Positions 48,394 through 57,907 of a DNA stretch of 64,000 bases are shown here, piece by piece (within the stretch, counting starts at the first letter, position 1; every line of letters begins with the position of its first letter). The notes beneath the pieces were generated by a model. It was not told the origin of the DNA, ran no database searches, and saw only the letters and a program-made list of their open reading frames with translations. This stretch comes from Rubrivivax sp. GTDB taxonomy: Bacteria > Pseudomonadota > Gammaproteobacteria > Burkholderiales > Burkholderiaceae_C. Location of the stretch: the NCBI GenBank assembly GCA_019635285.1, contig JAHBZS010000010.1:62001-126000 (forward strand). Reading direction: 5' to 3'. The position numbers and the translations under genes are program-made.

Positions 48394-50325
48394 TCACACC
48401 TCGGTGACGCGCAGCTCGCGCTCGGTGACGCCGGTCTCGCCGGTCTCGTAGACGATCTGCGCCTTCATCGTCACCGTCGCCTGGCCGTCGTAGATGGCCT
48501 GGATGATCGGCGCATAACGTTCCTCCACCACGTTGCGGCGCAGCTTGCGCGTGCGCGTGATCTCGCCGTCGTCGGCATCGAATTCCTTGTGCAGGCTGAC
48601 GAAGTGGCGCAGCTTCAGCGCGTCGGGCAAGGTGGCGTTGACGCGCTCGACCGCGGCCTTGACCAGCGCGATCACCTCGGGCTTCTGCGACAGGTCGGCA
48701 TAGGACATGTACGAGATGCCGCGCAGTTCGGCCCAGTGGCCCACCGGCTCCTTGTCGATGCAGACGATGGCCGACAGGCGGTCGCGCCCCTTGCCCAGCA
48801 CCGCGACGTCCTTGATCCAGGGGCTGAACTTCAGCCGGTTCTCGATGTAGTTGGGGATGTAGCGCTCGCCCTGCGCGGTGTGCACCACTTCCGACAGGCG
48901 CCCCAGCACCACCAGGTGGCCGTTCGGCTCCAGGTAGCCGGCGTCGCCGGTGTGCAGCCAGCCGTCCTGCAGTGCCTCGCGCGTGGCCTCGTCGTTGCGG
49001 TGGTAGCCGCGGAACACCGAGCCCGAGCGCACCTGGATCTCGCCGTTGTCGGCAATGCGCGCCTCCACGCCGGGCAGCGGCCGGCCCACGGTGTGCAGCC
49101 GCACCTCGCCGGGTTCCTGCATGGCGTTGAAGGCGCTGCTCTCGGTCTGGCCGTAGAGCTGGCGCAGCTGCACGCCGAGCGCGCGGTAGAAGACGAAGGT
49201 GTCCTCGCCGATGGCCTCGCCGCCGGTGAAGGCGTGCTGCACGCGCGTCAGGCCCAGCTGGTCCTTGATCGGCCCGTAGATCAGCCATTCGCCCAGCGGA
49301 CGCATCAGCTTCTGCGCGCTGCTGGGTTCGCGGCCCTCGAGCAGCGCGCGCTCGCGCGCGATGGCCTGCTGCATGAAGAAGTCGTACAGCGCCTTCTTCA
49401 GCCGCGTCGAGTCCTCCATGCGCACCTGCACCATGGTCAGCAGGTTGTCCCAGCTGCGCGGCGCGGCCAGGTAGAAGGTGGGCGCAATCTCGCGCAGGTC
49501 GTGCAGCACCGTCTCGGGCGACTCGGGCACGTTGATGGTGAAGTGCAGCGCGATGCCGGCGCCGACCGTGAACGCGAAGTCGCCGACCCAGGCCATCGGC
49601 AGGTAGGCCAGCACCTCCTCGCCGAAGTCGAAGGCCTTGGCGCGGTGCGCGTTGGCCACGCCGGAGAGGATGTTGCGCTGGCTCAGCACCACGCCCTTGG
49701 GCCGGCCGGTGGTGCCCGAGCTGTGGATGAAGGCCGCCGGGTCGTCGGGCCCGGCGCGGTCGATCAAGGCGTCGCGCAGCGCCGGCTCGCGCTGCAGCCG
49801 CTGGGCGCCCAGTTCCTGCAGCTTGGCCCACGACAGCAGGCCAGGCGCCTGGTAGGCACCCAGGCCGCGCGGGTCGTCGTAGATCACGTGCTGGACGCTA
49901 GGGCAGCTTTCGCGCAGGTCGAGGATCTTGTCCACCTGCTCCTGGTCCTCGGCCAGCACGAAGCGCACGTCGGAGGCCTGGATCGAATGCCGCACCTCGT
50001 CGGGCGCCGCGTCGGGATACACCGGCATGGCAAAGCCGCGCAGCGCGCCGGCAGCCAGCATGCCGCTGTACAGGTGCGGCCGGTTGTCGCCGACCGTGAG
50101 CAGCGCGTCGCCGGGCACGAAGCCCAGCGCCTCCAGCCCGGCAGCGCAGCACAGCACCTGCTCCAGCCACTGGGCCCAGGTGGTCTGCTGCCAGATGCCG
50201 CGGTCCTTCTCGCGCAGCGCCACCGCGCCGCCCAGCGCCTTGGCGTTCGCCGCCAGCACACGCGGCAATGTCGTGTCGGACGAGAAGTCCCAGGGCCCGC
50301 GCACCGTGCTCTCAGCCTTCGACAC
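48394..50325 (-). CDS. Long-chain-type acyl-CoA synthetase (AMP-forming)
   Basis: A 643-residue FadD15/ACSL-like ligase. P-loop HSSGTTGRPKGVVLSQRN (about 205-222), LPMAWVGDFAFTVGAG, LYGQTESSAFNAM (about 380), TGDAGYLEPNGHLVVLGR (about 455-472) and a C-terminal ITRTRKLRRNVVEERY. Embedded between livG and livH, with a 14-nt overlap with livG. This is a recurring arrangement in Burkholderiales, where uptake and CoA activation of an acid are coupled. The substrate is probably a fatty, aromatic or branched acid imported by the Liv system. Confidence 0.9.
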   Translation of the reverse strand: MSKAESTVRGPWDFSSDTTLPRVLAANAKALGGAVALREKDRGIWQQTTWAQWLEQVLCCAAGLEALGFVPGDALLTVGDNRPHLYSGMLAAGALRGFAMPVYPDAAPDEVRHSIQASDVRFVLAEDQEQVDKILDLRESCPSVQHVIYDDPRGLGAYQAPGLLSWAKLQELGAQRLQREPALRDALIDRAGPDDPAAFIHSSGTTGRPKGVVLSQRNILSGVANAHRAKAFDFGEEVLAYLPMAWVGDFAFTVGAGIALHFTINVPESPETVLHDLREIAPTFYLAAPRSWDNLLTMVQVRMEDSTRLKKALYDFFMQQAIARERALLEGREPSSAQKLMRPLGEWLIYGPIKDQLGLTRVQHAFTGGEAIGEDTFVFYRALGVQLRQLYGQTESSAFNAMQEPGEVRLHTVGRPLPGVEARIADNGEIQVRSGSVFRGYHRNDEATREALQDGWLHTGDAGYLEPNGHLVVLGRLSEVVHTAQGERYIPNYIENRLKFSPWIKDVAVLGKGRDRLSAIVCIDKEPVGHWAELRGISYMSYADLSQKPEVIALVKAAVERVNATLPDALKLRHFVSLHKEFDADDGEITRTRKLRRNVVEERYAPIIQAIYDGQATVTMKAQIVYETGETGVTERELRVTEV

Positions 50326-51100
50326 GGGCGCCCCCCAGATAGGCCTCGATGACCCGCGGGTTCTTCACCACCTCCTTGGGGATGCCGGTGTCGATGACCT
50401 CGCCGTAGCTCAGCACCAGCATGCGGTCGCAGATGCCGGTGATGATGTCCATGTGGTGCTCGATCAGCAGCACCGTCACGCCGCGCTCGTCGCGTGCGTC
50501 CAGCACGAAGCGCGCCATGTATTCCTTTTCTTCCTGGTTCATGCCGGCCATCGGCTCGTCCAGGATCAGGAAGCGCGGCTCGGCGACCAGCGCGCGCGCC
50601 AGCTCGACGCGCTTCTTCAGGCCGATGGGGATGGTGTCCACCAGGTCGTCGCGCACGCTCTGCAGCTGCATGAAGTCGATGGTCTCCTCGACCACGCGGC
50701 GGTGCGCGATCTCCTGCGGCCGCGCCAGCCACGGGTACAGCGCCGTGCGCAGCACGCCCGGCTGCATGTGCACGTGGCGGCCCAGCAGGATGTTGTCCAG
50801 CACCGTCATGCCGTTGAACAGCGCCAGGTTCTGGAAGGTGCGAGCCACGCCCCGCCGCGCCACCGCATGCGGCGCCATGCCGGTAATGTCCTGGCCCTCG
50901 AGCGTGATGCGGCCCTTCTGCGGCGGGTAGAAGCCCGTGATGGCGTTGGTCAGCGTGGTCTTGCCGCTGCCGTTGGGGCCGACCAGGCCGAAGATCTCGC
51001 CGCGCGTGATCTTCAGGTCCACGCCGGTCAGCGCCACCAGGCCGCCGAAGCGGCGCTCCACCTGCTCGGCCTGCAGCACCACGTCGCCGGCGCCGCTCAT
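50312..51100 (-). CDS. livG: ABC transporter ATP-binding protein (LivG)
   Basis: A 262-residue ATPase. Walker A GPNGSGKTTLTNAITGF (about 40-56), Q-loop RTFQNLALFNGMTVLDN, signature-like PIGLKKRVELARALV (degenerate LSGGQ, typical of LivG), Walker B FLILDEPMAGMNQEE and switch LLIEHHMD. The ATG overlaps the stop of the TetR gene (ATGA), and the 3' end overlaps the acyl-CoA synthetase start. The second ATPase of the operon. Confidence 0.92.
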   Translation of the reverse strand: MSGAGDVVLQAEQVERRFGGLVALTGVDLKITRGEIFGLVGPNGSGKTTLTNAITGFYPPQKGRITLEGQDITGMAPHAVARRGVARTFQNLALFNGMTVLDNILLGRHVHMQPGVLRTALYPWLARPQEIAHRRVVEETIDFMQLQSVRDDLVDTIPIGLKKRVELARALVAEPRFLILDEPMAGMNQEEKEYMARFVLDARDERGVTVLLIEHHMDIITGICDRMLVLSYGEVIDTGIPKEVVKNPRVIEAYLGGARVEG

Positions 51101-51828
51101 CGCGCCAGCTCCAGCCGCTCGGCGCGTGCGCGGCGCGGTGGCGCCGGCCGCGCCGCCCGCATCGGCCGCACCGGCCGCGACAACATGCCGTCCAGCACCA
51201 ACCCCGTGATCTGCGCCGAAAGCTGGTCGAAGCCGCCGCGCCGCGGGTCGTACCAGTCCACCGGCCAGTTGAGCGCACCGACCAGGAACTGCCGCACCAT
51301 CGGCACCGGCACGTCGGTGCGCAGCATGCCGGCGTCGGCCGCCTGGCGCAGCAGGTCGTCCCACAGCCGCGTGTAGGCGCTGCGGATGGCGCGGTGGCGC
51401 TGCCGCGCCGCTTCGGACACGTAGCGGTAGATGCGGATGTGCGCCGCGGTGAACTCGCCGCACTGCAGCATGCCCCACAAGTGCCCTTCGACGGCCGCCG
51501 CCAGCCGCGCACGCATGTCCGCGTCGGCAGGCAGCGCCTGCAGGCGCTGCTGCACGGCGTCGGTGACCGCGGCGATGCCGGCGTCGAGCACGCAGGCGGC
51601 GATCTCGTCCTTGCCTTCGAAGTGGTAGTAGATGCTGCCAGCGCGGATGCCGGCCGCCTGCGCAATCTGGCGCAGCGTGGTGTTGGCGTAACCCTGGCGG
51701 CCGAACAGCCGCGCCGCCGCCGCGAGGATCTGGCCGCGCATGGCCGGTGCCGGCAGCGTCACGCGCCGCTCCTTGGCACAGCCGCGCCGCGCACGGGGGT
51801 CTGACCCACCATCTTCATCTCGCCTCAT
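51097..51828 (-). CDS. TetR-family transcriptional regulator
   Basis: A 243-residue repressor-type protein. N-terminal helix-turn-helix: MRGQILAAAARLFGRQGYAN and TTLRQIAQAAGIRAGSIYYH (about 30-70). A C-terminal ligand domain follows, including FTAAHIRIYRYVSEAARQRH. ATG 51828 gives a 29-residue leader; starts at GTG 51762 or ATG 51741 are possible. First gene of the liv/fadD operon with a 4-nt overlap into livG, so it likely autoregulates and senses an acyl-CoA made by the ligase, as FadR/PsrA-type TetR proteins do. Confidence 0.88.
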   Translation of the reverse strand: MRRDEDGGSDPRARRGCAKERRVTLPAPAMRGQILAAAARLFGRQGYANTTLRQIAQAAGIRAGSIYYHFEGKDEIAACVLDAGIAAVTDAVQQRLQALPADADMRARLAAAVEGHLWGMLQCGEFTAAHIRIYRYVSEAARQRHRAIRSAYTRLWDDLLRQAADAGMLRTDVPVPMVRQFLVGALNWPVDWYDPRRGGFDQLSAQITGLVLDGMLSRPVRPMRAARPAPPRRARAERLELAR

Positions 51829-52059
51829 CGGTCCCAGGGCGGGGAGGTTGTATCTGCCGAACGCTAGTTAGGCCAATCGGGGATGACCCGCTCGGTGGCA
51901 ACCCGGGTGCCGCCGGCCGGCGCTGCGACGGCGCTGAGCCCGCCGCGGCGCCCTGCGCCCCGGCCGACGCGTCGCGAACGGGTGTGCCGCGCCGTCGATT
52001 CAGGAAACCCTAAGCGCGGCGTGGTGAAATACCGGCCCCTCCACTGCCCTCCCCGAGCC

Positions 52060-52662
52060 ATGACGCACAAGTTCCTGGGCCTGGCCCTCGCCGCCGTGTT
52101 CGCCTCCTCCGCCTTCGCACAGGCCGCGCCGCCGCAGGCCGCGGTGCTGGCCGCCAGCGCGCCCGGCAAGGGCGTGATCGCCAGCAAGGTCTCCCTCAGC
52201 GCCACGGTGGTGGCCATCGACGCGGTGGCGCGCACCGCCACGCTCAAGGGCGGCGGCGGCAAGATCATCGACGTGGTGGTGCCGCCCGAGGTCAAGAACA
52301 TCGGCGACATCAAGGTCGGCGACCTGGTCACCGTGGACTATGTGCAGGCGCTGTCGCTGTCGCTGAAGCCCACCGGCAGCATCCGCTCCAGGACCAGCGA
52401 GACCGCCACCGCGCCCGCCCCGGCCGGCGCCGTGGCCGGCGGAGCGGCGGCCAAGCAGGTGGTCATCATGGCCAACGTCACCGCGGTGAATGCCAAGGCC
52501 GGCACGGTGACGCTGCGTGGCCCCAAGGGCAACAGCGTGGACCTGAGCGTGCCCGACCCGGCCCAGTTGAAGCTGGTGAAGGTCGGCGACCAGGTCGAGG
52601 CGGTGTACACCGAAGCCGTGGCCATCGCCGTCGAACCCAAGCCGAAGGCCGCGAAGAAGTAG
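52060..52662 (+). CDS. Exported protein with two repeated small beta domains
   Basis: A 200-residue protein of unknown function. A signal peptide (MTHKFLGLALAAVFASSAFA) precedes two similar modules: SATVVAIDAVARTATLKGGG ... IKVGDLVTVDYVQALSL (about 45-105) and ANVTAVNAKAGTVTLRGPKG ... VKVGDQVEAVYTEAVAI (about 135-190). An internal duplication of an OB-like or SH3-like fold is likely. The linker is Ala/Pro-rich and the C-terminus basic. Periplasmic; possibly co-transcribed with the next gene. Confidence 0.7.
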   Translation: MTHKFLGLALAAVFASSAFAQAAPPQAAVLAASAPGKGVIASKVSLSATVVAIDAVARTATLKGGGGKIIDVVVPPEVKNIGDIKVGDLVTVDYVQALSLSLKPTGSIRSRTSETATAPAPAGAVAGGAAAKQVVIMANVTAVNAKAGTVTLRGPKGNSVDLSVPDPAQLKLVKVGDQVEAVYTEAVAIAVEPKPKAAKK

Positions 52663-52672
52663 CCCGGCCGCG

Positions 52673-53164
52673 ATGCCGCCGGTGCCGCCGATGCCGCCGA
52701 TCGCGCGCCGCGCGTGGCTGCGGCTGGTGCTGCTGACGGGCACGCTGGCCGGCGCGCAGGCGCGGGCGCAGAAGAGCCCGTTCGCCCAGCCGCCGCCGCC
52801 GCGGCACCCGGCGACACTGGCCGGTTCGGACGCGCTGCATGCCGACGACTACCGCCGCCATGCCGCGCGCCATCTGTACGACGTCTACCCCGACCAGGTG
52901 CTCAAGGGCATGGTGCGGGCCAACGTCTATGCCATCGTCGTCACCGAGACCGACGTGGACGCGCGCGGCCGCGTGCTGGCCGTGCGTGTGCTGCGCAAGC
53001 CCGCCAGCGCCCACGAGGTGACGCCCTGGGTGGTGGCGCTGATCCGCGGCGCGTCGCCGCTGCCGCCGCCGCTGCGCCTGAAGCGTGCGCGCTACGTCGA
53101 CACCTGGTTGGTCGACCGCTCCGGCCAGTTCCAGCTGCGCACGCTGACCGAAGGCCAGCGCTGA
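52673..53164 (+). CDS. Exported protein with TonB C-terminal-like domain
   Basis: A 163-residue protein. The signal-like segment AWLRLVLLTGTLAGAQARAQ is preceded by a repeat of PPVPPMPP. The mature part (about 70-160) has ANVYAIVVTETDVDARGRVL, AVRVLRKP and VVALIRGASPLPPPLRL. This follows the strand-helix-strand pattern of TonB C-terminal domains. The protein lacks a transmembrane energy-transducing segment, so it is not a full TonB. It follows the preceding gene by 10 nt. Function unknown. Confidence 0.6.
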   Translation: MPPVPPMPPIARRAWLRLVLLTGTLAGAQARAQKSPFAQPPPPRHPATLAGSDALHADDYRRHAARHLYDVYPDQVLKGMVRANVYAIVVTETDVDARGRVLAVRVLRKPASAHEVTPWVVALIRGASPLPPPLRLKRARYVDTWLVDRSGQFQLRTLTEGQR

Positions 53165-53173
53165 GCCCGGCGC

Positions 53174-53590
53174 TCACTGCGCCGGCGGCGGCGACGGCTT
53201 GCAGTCGTAGGCGCACTGCAGTTCGGCGGCGCCGCTGAACACGGCGTGCACGACGCACACCCCCTGCGGCCGCGGGTCGAGCCGGCAAGAGGCCGCCGCC
53301 GGCCCGGCGCGCAGCGACACGCTGACCGGCCGCCCCGGCGGCAGCGGCTGCGGCTGGGCCACCTGCAGCGCGGCGGACGCATCCAGCGTGAACGGCGTGC
53401 CGGGCAGGCGCTGCGCGGCCAGGGCCACCTCGTCCACCGACAGCGCGGCGCCGGTGGCATTGCGCAGCTGCAGCTGCGTCGGCGCGGGCTGGCCGGCCTG
53501 GTGCAGGCGCACCAGGATGTAGGCCGTGCAGGCCAGCGAGGCCAGCACGCCGAGGGTGGCGCCCAGCGTTCTGGAAGTCATGCGCAGCAT
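53174..53590 (-). CDS. Membrane-anchored periplasmic protein of unknown function
   Basis: A 138-residue protein. One N-terminal membrane helix (LGATLGVLASLACTAYILVR) precedes an Ig-like or beta-sandwich-like domain rich in Pro and Ala. Four cysteines near the C-terminus (SCRLDPRPQGVCVV, LQCAYDCKPS) may form disulphides. Converges with the preceding gene and lies 16 nt downstream of the acyl-CoA ligase gene on the same strand. Not recognised. Confidence 0.6.
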   Translation of the reverse strand: MLRMTSRTLGATLGVLASLACTAYILVRLHQAGQPAPTQLQLRNATGAALSVDEVALAAQRLPGTPFTLDASAALQVAQPQPLPPGRPVSVSLRAGPAAASCRLDPRPQGVCVVHAVFSGAAELQCAYDCKPSPPPAQ

Positions 53591-53606
53591 CGGAGTCGTC
53601 CGCCTG

Positions 53607-55238
53607 TCAGGTTTTCAGTACGTAGTCCTTGAACTGCTCGCGCAGCTTCAGCTTCCACAGCTTGCCGGTGCCTGTCAACGGCATCTGGTCGACGAACTCC
53701 ACCGCATCGGGCAACCACCAGCTGGCGAGCTTGCCGCGCATGAACTCGATCAGCTCGGGCCCGGTCACCTGCGCCCCTTCGCGCAAGGTCACCACCAGCA
53801 GCGGCCGTTCCTGCCACTTGGGGTGCGTGATGCCGATGGCCGCGGCCTGCAGCACCGCCGGGTGGCCGGAGGCGACGTTCTCCAGCTCGATGCTGCTGAT
53901 CCATTCGCCGCCGGACTTGATGACGTCCTTGGAGCGGTCGGTCAGCGAGACATAGCCGTCGGTGTCGATGGTCGCCAGGTCGCCGGTCTTCAGCCAGCCC
54001 TGCTCGTCCACGGCGCTGCCGCCCTCGCCCTTGAAGTAGGCGCTGGAGATCCACGGCGCCTTGACGCGCAGGTGGCCCACCGCCTTGCCATCCTGCGGCA
54101 GCTCGGTGCCTGCGTCGTCGACCAGCCGGTAGCGGTTGCCGAAGAGCGCGCGGCCGGAGCGCATGCGCGCGTCGATGCGCTGCTCGAAGGGCAGATCGGC
54201 CGCGCCCGGCTTGCTGGTCGCCGCGCTGCCGCCCAGCGCCTCGGTCATGCCCCAGGCCTGCATCAGCTGCACGCCGTGGTCGCGCTCCATGGTCTCGACC
54301 AGCGAGCGCGGCGGTGCCGAGCCGCTGGACAGCGAGGTGCGCAAGGTGCTGAACTTCTTGCCGCTGCGCTGCAGCCATTCGGTGAGGATCAGCCAGAAGG
54401 TGGGTACGCCGCAGGTCAGGGTGACGCGCTCGCCTTCCAGCAGTTCGTACAGCTTGTCGGGCTCGTAATTGCGGCCCGGCAGCACCAGGCGCGTGCCGAG
54501 CATCGGCGCCAGATAAGGGAACTGCCAGGCGTTGCCGTGGAACATCGGCGCCATCGGCATCAGCGTCGCCGCCGCGCCGTTGGGCACGCCCATCGCCACC
54601 ATCGGCGCGATCTGCAGCGCCACCAGCAACGCGGAGCGGTGCGAATACAGCACGCCCTTGGGGTTGCCGGTGGTGCCCGAGGTGTAGCACAGCGTCGAGG
54701 CCGAGCGCTCGTCGAAGTCCGGCCAGTCGTAGTGCGCGGGCTCGGCCGCCAGCAGCTCGTCGTAGCACAGCAGCCCGGGCAGGCTGGTCCTGGCCGGCAT
54801 GCGCGCCGGCTCGCACATCATCACCACATGCTCGACGGTGGTCAGGCGCGGCGCGATGGCCTCGGCCAGCGGCAAGGTGGCCGCATCGACGAACAGCAGC
54901 CGGTCTTCGGCATGGTTGATGATGTAGACCAGCTGTTCGGCAAAGAGCCGCGGGTTGATGGTGTGCAGCACCGCGCCGCTGCCGGACACGCCGTAGAACA
55001 TCTCGAAGTGGCGGTGCGTGTTCCAGGCCAGGCTGCCGATGCGGTCGCCCGGCTTGACGCCCAGGCGCGCCAGCGCGTTGGCCAGCTGCTGCGTGCGCGC
55101 ATGCGCGGTGGCGTAGTCGTAGCGATGGAGGTCGCCTTCGATGGTGCGCGCCACCACCTCGGTGCTGCCGTGGTAGGCCGCCGCGTAGCGAATCGCCGCC
55201 GAGATCATCAGCGGCATGTCCATGATCAAGCCTTGCAT
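53607..55238 (-). CDS. Acyl-CoA ligase (AlkK / medium-chain type)
   Basis: A 543-residue AMP-forming ligase. P-loop [18 protein letters not shown] (about 178-195), [20 protein letters not shown] (typical of the AlkK/DmdB-like group), AWGMTEALG (about 325), [20 protein letters not shown] (about 425-444) and a C-terminal [19 protein letters not shown] with the catalytic Lys. Activates medium-chain or methylmercaptopropionate-like acids; the exact substrate is unclear. It is 13 nt downstream of pssA on the same strand. Confidence 0.9.
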   Translation of the reverse strand: MQGLIMDMPLMISAAIRYAAAYHGSTEVVARTIEGDLHRYDYATAHARTQQLANALARLGVKPGDRIGSLAWNTHRHFEMFYGVSGSGAVLHTINPRLFAEQLVYIINHAEDRLLFVDAATLPLAEAIAPRLTTVEHVVMMCEPARMPARTSLPGLLCYDELLAAEPAHYDWPDFDERSASTLCYTSGTTGNPKGVLYSHRSALLVALQIAPMVAMGVPNGAAATLMPMAPMFHGNAWQFPYLAPMLGTRLVLPGRNYEPDKLYELLEGERVTLTCGVPTFWLILTEWLQRSGKKFSTLRTSLSSGSAPPRSLVETMERDHGVQLMQAWGMTEALGGSAATSKPGAADLPFEQRIDARMRSGRALFGNRYRLVDDAGTELPQDGKAVGHLRVKAPWISSAYFKGEGGSAVDEQGWLKTGDLATIDTDGYVSLTDRSKDVIKSGGEWISSIELENVASGHPAVLQAAAIGITHPKWQERPLLVVTLREGAQVTGPELIEFMRGKLASWWLPDAVEFVDQMPLTGTGKLWKLKLREQFKDYVLKT

Positions 55239-55251
55239 CGGGGCTTCGCCG

Positions 55252-55881
55252 TCAGAACTTGGGAATGCGCAGCGTCTTGCTGATCATCGCCGTGCCCGAC
55301 AGCGCAAACAGCAGGCTCATCGGGTGCAGCTGCCACGGGCCCAGCGGCCAGGCGCCACCCCACAGCTGCGCGCCGATCGCCCCCCGCCAGGCGGCCCAGG
55401 CCAGCACCGCGGTGATGAGCACGCTGGTGGGGATGGGCGTGCCCTCGAAGTAGGCGACCTTGCCGCTGTCGTTGCTCAGCGCCTCGGCGGTGACGTTGAA
55501 GCGCGCCAGCCGGCTGACGCCGCAGCAGACGAAGTAGCACAGGATGACCACGTCCCAGCCGCCCTGCAGCCCGGCGGCGAAGCCCAGCGCCGCCGGCCCG
55601 ACGCCGAAGGAGATGACGTCGGCCAGCGAATCGAGCTCGCGGCCCAGCGGCGAATGCTGGTGGCGCCAGCGCGCGACCTTGCCGTCGAACACGTCGAAGA
55701 CGAAGGCCAGCGGCGTCATCAGTGCCGACAGCAGGAAGTGCGCGAGCGAGCCGCTGGCCATGTAGAGCATCGCCAGCAGCACCGACAGCACGCCGCAGGT
55801 GGCGTTGCCCAGCGTGATGAAGTCGGCCAGGTGGAAGCCGCGGATCATCGAGAAGTGGCGCGGCGGCGTGGCAGGTTTCAT
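55252..55881 (-). CDS. pssA: CDP-diacylglycerol-serine O-phosphatidyltransferase
   Basis: A 209-residue membrane enzyme that makes phosphatidylserine from CDP-diacylglycerol and serine. The CDP-alcohol phosphotransferase motif DGKVAR-x8-G-x3-D-x3-D is complete (FDGKVARWRHQHSPLGRELD, about 65-84). LADFITLGNATCGVLSVLLA marks the N-terminal membrane segment. It overlaps the upstream alkylsulfatase-like gene by one base (TGATG). An alternative start (MIRGFHLADF) is possible. Typical type II (integral) PssA. Confidence 0.9.
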   Translation of the reverse strand: MKPATPPRHFSMIRGFHLADFITLGNATCGVLSVLLAMLYMASGSLAHFLLSALMTPLAFVFDVFDGKVARWRHQHSPLGRELDSLADVISFGVGPAALGFAAGLQGGWDVVILCYFVCCGVSRLARFNVTAEALSNDSGKVAYFEGTPIPTSVLITAVLAWAAWRGAIGAQLWGGAWPLGPWQLHPMSLLFALSGTAMISKTLRIPKF

Positions 55882-57803
55882 CAGGGCTCCAGGATGTTGA
55901 ACATCGGGTTGAAGCTGTCCAGCGTGCCCAGCAGCTGGTGCAACGCCCGCGCGTCGCCTTCGACCGGCATCTTGCCCTGTTGCAGGGCCTGCGCAAAGCC
56001 GCCGCCGGCAACGATGCCGGCCAGCGTCGCGCGGTCCAGGCGCAGCGTGGCCATGGCCGCCGCGCCGTGCGAGCCGGGCGCGTGGCTCAGCGCGCAGTGG
56101 CTCAGCGTGAGCTTCCAGCGCTGGGGCTCGCCTTGCATCACCCAGTCGATGCGCAGCTGCAGGCCCTCGGCCTTCTGGGCATTCACGCGCATCGCCAGGA
56201 AGTCGAAGAACATGTCCATCGGCAGCATCGCCACCACCTTGGGCGTGACGGTGCCCGCCGCCCCGGGCGGCGGCTTCGGCGCGCCGAAGCGCAGTTCCTT
56301 GGCGCCCAGCGCGTAGGCGTTGCGCCAGGTGGAGCTTTCGCTCTGGTAGGCCAGCTGCTCCATGGCGTCGGCCGCCAGCTGGCGCGCAGCCTGGTTGCCG
56401 GGGTCGGCGAACACCAGGTGGTGCGTCACCTGCACCACCCAGCGGTAGTGGCCGGCAGCGAAGTCGGCCTGCGCGCGCGCCAGCGCCGCGTCGGCGCCGC
56501 CCATGTACTCGACGTACTTGAGCGCGGCCTCCTGCGGCGCCAGCGGGTCCAGGTTGACCGGGTTGCCGTCGTAGGGGCCCATGTAGTGCGCATACACCGA
56601 GCGCAGGTTGTGCGCGATGGCGCCGTAGTAGGGCCGCACGTGCCAGCGCTTCTCCAGCGACGCCGGCAGGCGGAAGGCTTCTGCGATCTCGTGCGGCGTC
56701 AGGCCGTGGCTCATCAGCCGCAAGGTCTGGTCGTGCATCAGCCGGTACAGGTCGCGCTGCTCGGCGATGAAGCTTCGCACGCGCTCGCGGCCCCAGGTGG
56801 GCCAGTGGTGCTGGGCGATGACGACGTCGGTGTCGTCAATGAAGTCGTTCAGCGCCGCGTCCAGGTACTTCGACCAGGCCAGCGCGTCGCGCGTCTTGGC
56901 GCCGCGGATGGGGCACAGGTTGTGCATCGTGTGGCAGCCGTTCTCCGCCAGGTTCAGCACCTTGAACTGCGGAAAATGAAAGTTCATCTCCGCCGGCGCC
57001 TCGGTCTCGGGGGTCAGCTGGAAGACGATGTCGATGCCGTCGACGGTGTGCCGCTCCACCGGCTGCTCGATGCTCTGCGTCGGCGCGATCAGGCTGGCGG
57101 TGCCGCGGCCCATCGCCTTGCCCAGGCCGCTGTCGACGTGCGCGCGCGGGTCCGCCGCCAGCGTGGGCCCGAACTGGAACATCGCACGCCGGCGCATCGG
57201 CACGCCGGCCAGGATGTTCTCGGCGATGGCCGCGTCCATGAAGCCGGCCGGCGCGATGACCCGCACCTCGCCGCGCTGCACCTGCTCCGGCGTGACCACG
57301 CCTTCGACGCCGCCGAAGTGGTCGGCATGGCTGTGGCTGTAGATCACCGTGTGCACCGGCCGGTCGCCGCGGTGCCGGCGGTACAGCGCCAGCGCGGCGG
57401 CGGCGGCCTCGCAGTAGGTCAGCGGGTCGATCAGGATCAAGCCCGTGTCGCCCTCGATGATCGTCATGTTGGCGATGTCGAAGCCGCGCACCTGGTACAG
57501 GCGCTCGCACACCTGGAACAAGCCGTGGATGCGGTTCAGCCGCGCCTGGCGCCACAGGCTGGGGTGCACCGAGTCGGGCGACTGCAGCGTCTCCAGGAAG
57601 GCAAAGGCCGACAGGTCCCAGACCACGCGGCCGTCGGGCGTGGTGATACGCGCATCGGGAATGCTGCCGACGAAGCCGCGCTGCGCGTCGTCGAAGCAGC
57701 TTTCGTCGCCGAAGTCCAGCCGCGCCGCCGCCGCCGCGTTGGCCTGGCAAGTGTGCAGCGAGGCCGGCTTGAGCACCGGGCCGGGATCCTGTGGGGAAGT
57801 CAT
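55881..57803 (-). CDS. Linear alkylsulfatase-type metallo-beta-lactamase protein (SdsA1/Pisa1-like)
   Basis: A 640-residue protein. Zinc-binding YSHSHADHFGGVEGV (about 155-169) and NLAENGCHTMHNLCPIRGAK (about 282-301), with AQHHWPTWGRERV (about 322). A dimerisation segment (RPYYGAIAHNLRSVYAHYMG) and a C-terminal SCP2-like domain (about 520-640; LPMDMFFDFLAMRVNAQKAE) give the three-domain layout of alkylsulfatases, which hydrolyse sulfate esters such as dodecyl sulfate. No signal peptide is evident, unlike SdsA1. Translationally coupled to pssA. Confidence 0.87.
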   Translation of the reverse strand: MTSPQDPGPVLKPASLHTCQANAAAAARLDFGDESCFDDAQRGFVGSIPDARITTPDGRVVWDLSAFAFLETLQSPDSVHPSLWRQARLNRIHGLFQVCERLYQVRGFDIANMTIIEGDTGLILIDPLTYCEAAAAALALYRRHRGDRPVHTVIYSHSHADHFGGVEGVVTPEQVQRGEVRVIAPAGFMDAAIAENILAGVPMRRRAMFQFGPTLAADPRAHVDSGLGKAMGRGTASLIAPTQSIEQPVERHTVDGIDIVFQLTPETEAPAEMNFHFPQFKVLNLAENGCHTMHNLCPIRGAKTRDALAWSKYLDAALNDFIDDTDVVIAQHHWPTWGRERVRSFIAEQRDLYRLMHDQTLRLMSHGLTPHEIAEAFRLPASLEKRWHVRPYYGAIAHNLRSVYAHYMGPYDGNPVNLDPLAPQEAALKYVEYMGGADAALARAQADFAAGHYRWVVQVTHHLVFADPGNQAARQLAADAMEQLAYQSESSTWRNAYALGAKELRFGAPKPPPGAAGTVTPKVVAMLPMDMFFDFLAMRVNAQKAEGLQLRIDWVMQGEPQRWKLTLSHCALSHAPGSHGAAAMATLRLDRATLAGIVAGGGFAQALQQGKMPVEGDARALHQLLGTLDSFNPMFNILEP

Positions 57804-57907
57804 GCGCAGCTTTCGTGACCCAGGGGGTGCCGACGGTTGTACCTCAGCGCATGGCGCTCGATGGGTCGTGCCTTCCCCGATGGCGCGTCGCCGACAATGG
57901 GCGCGAC

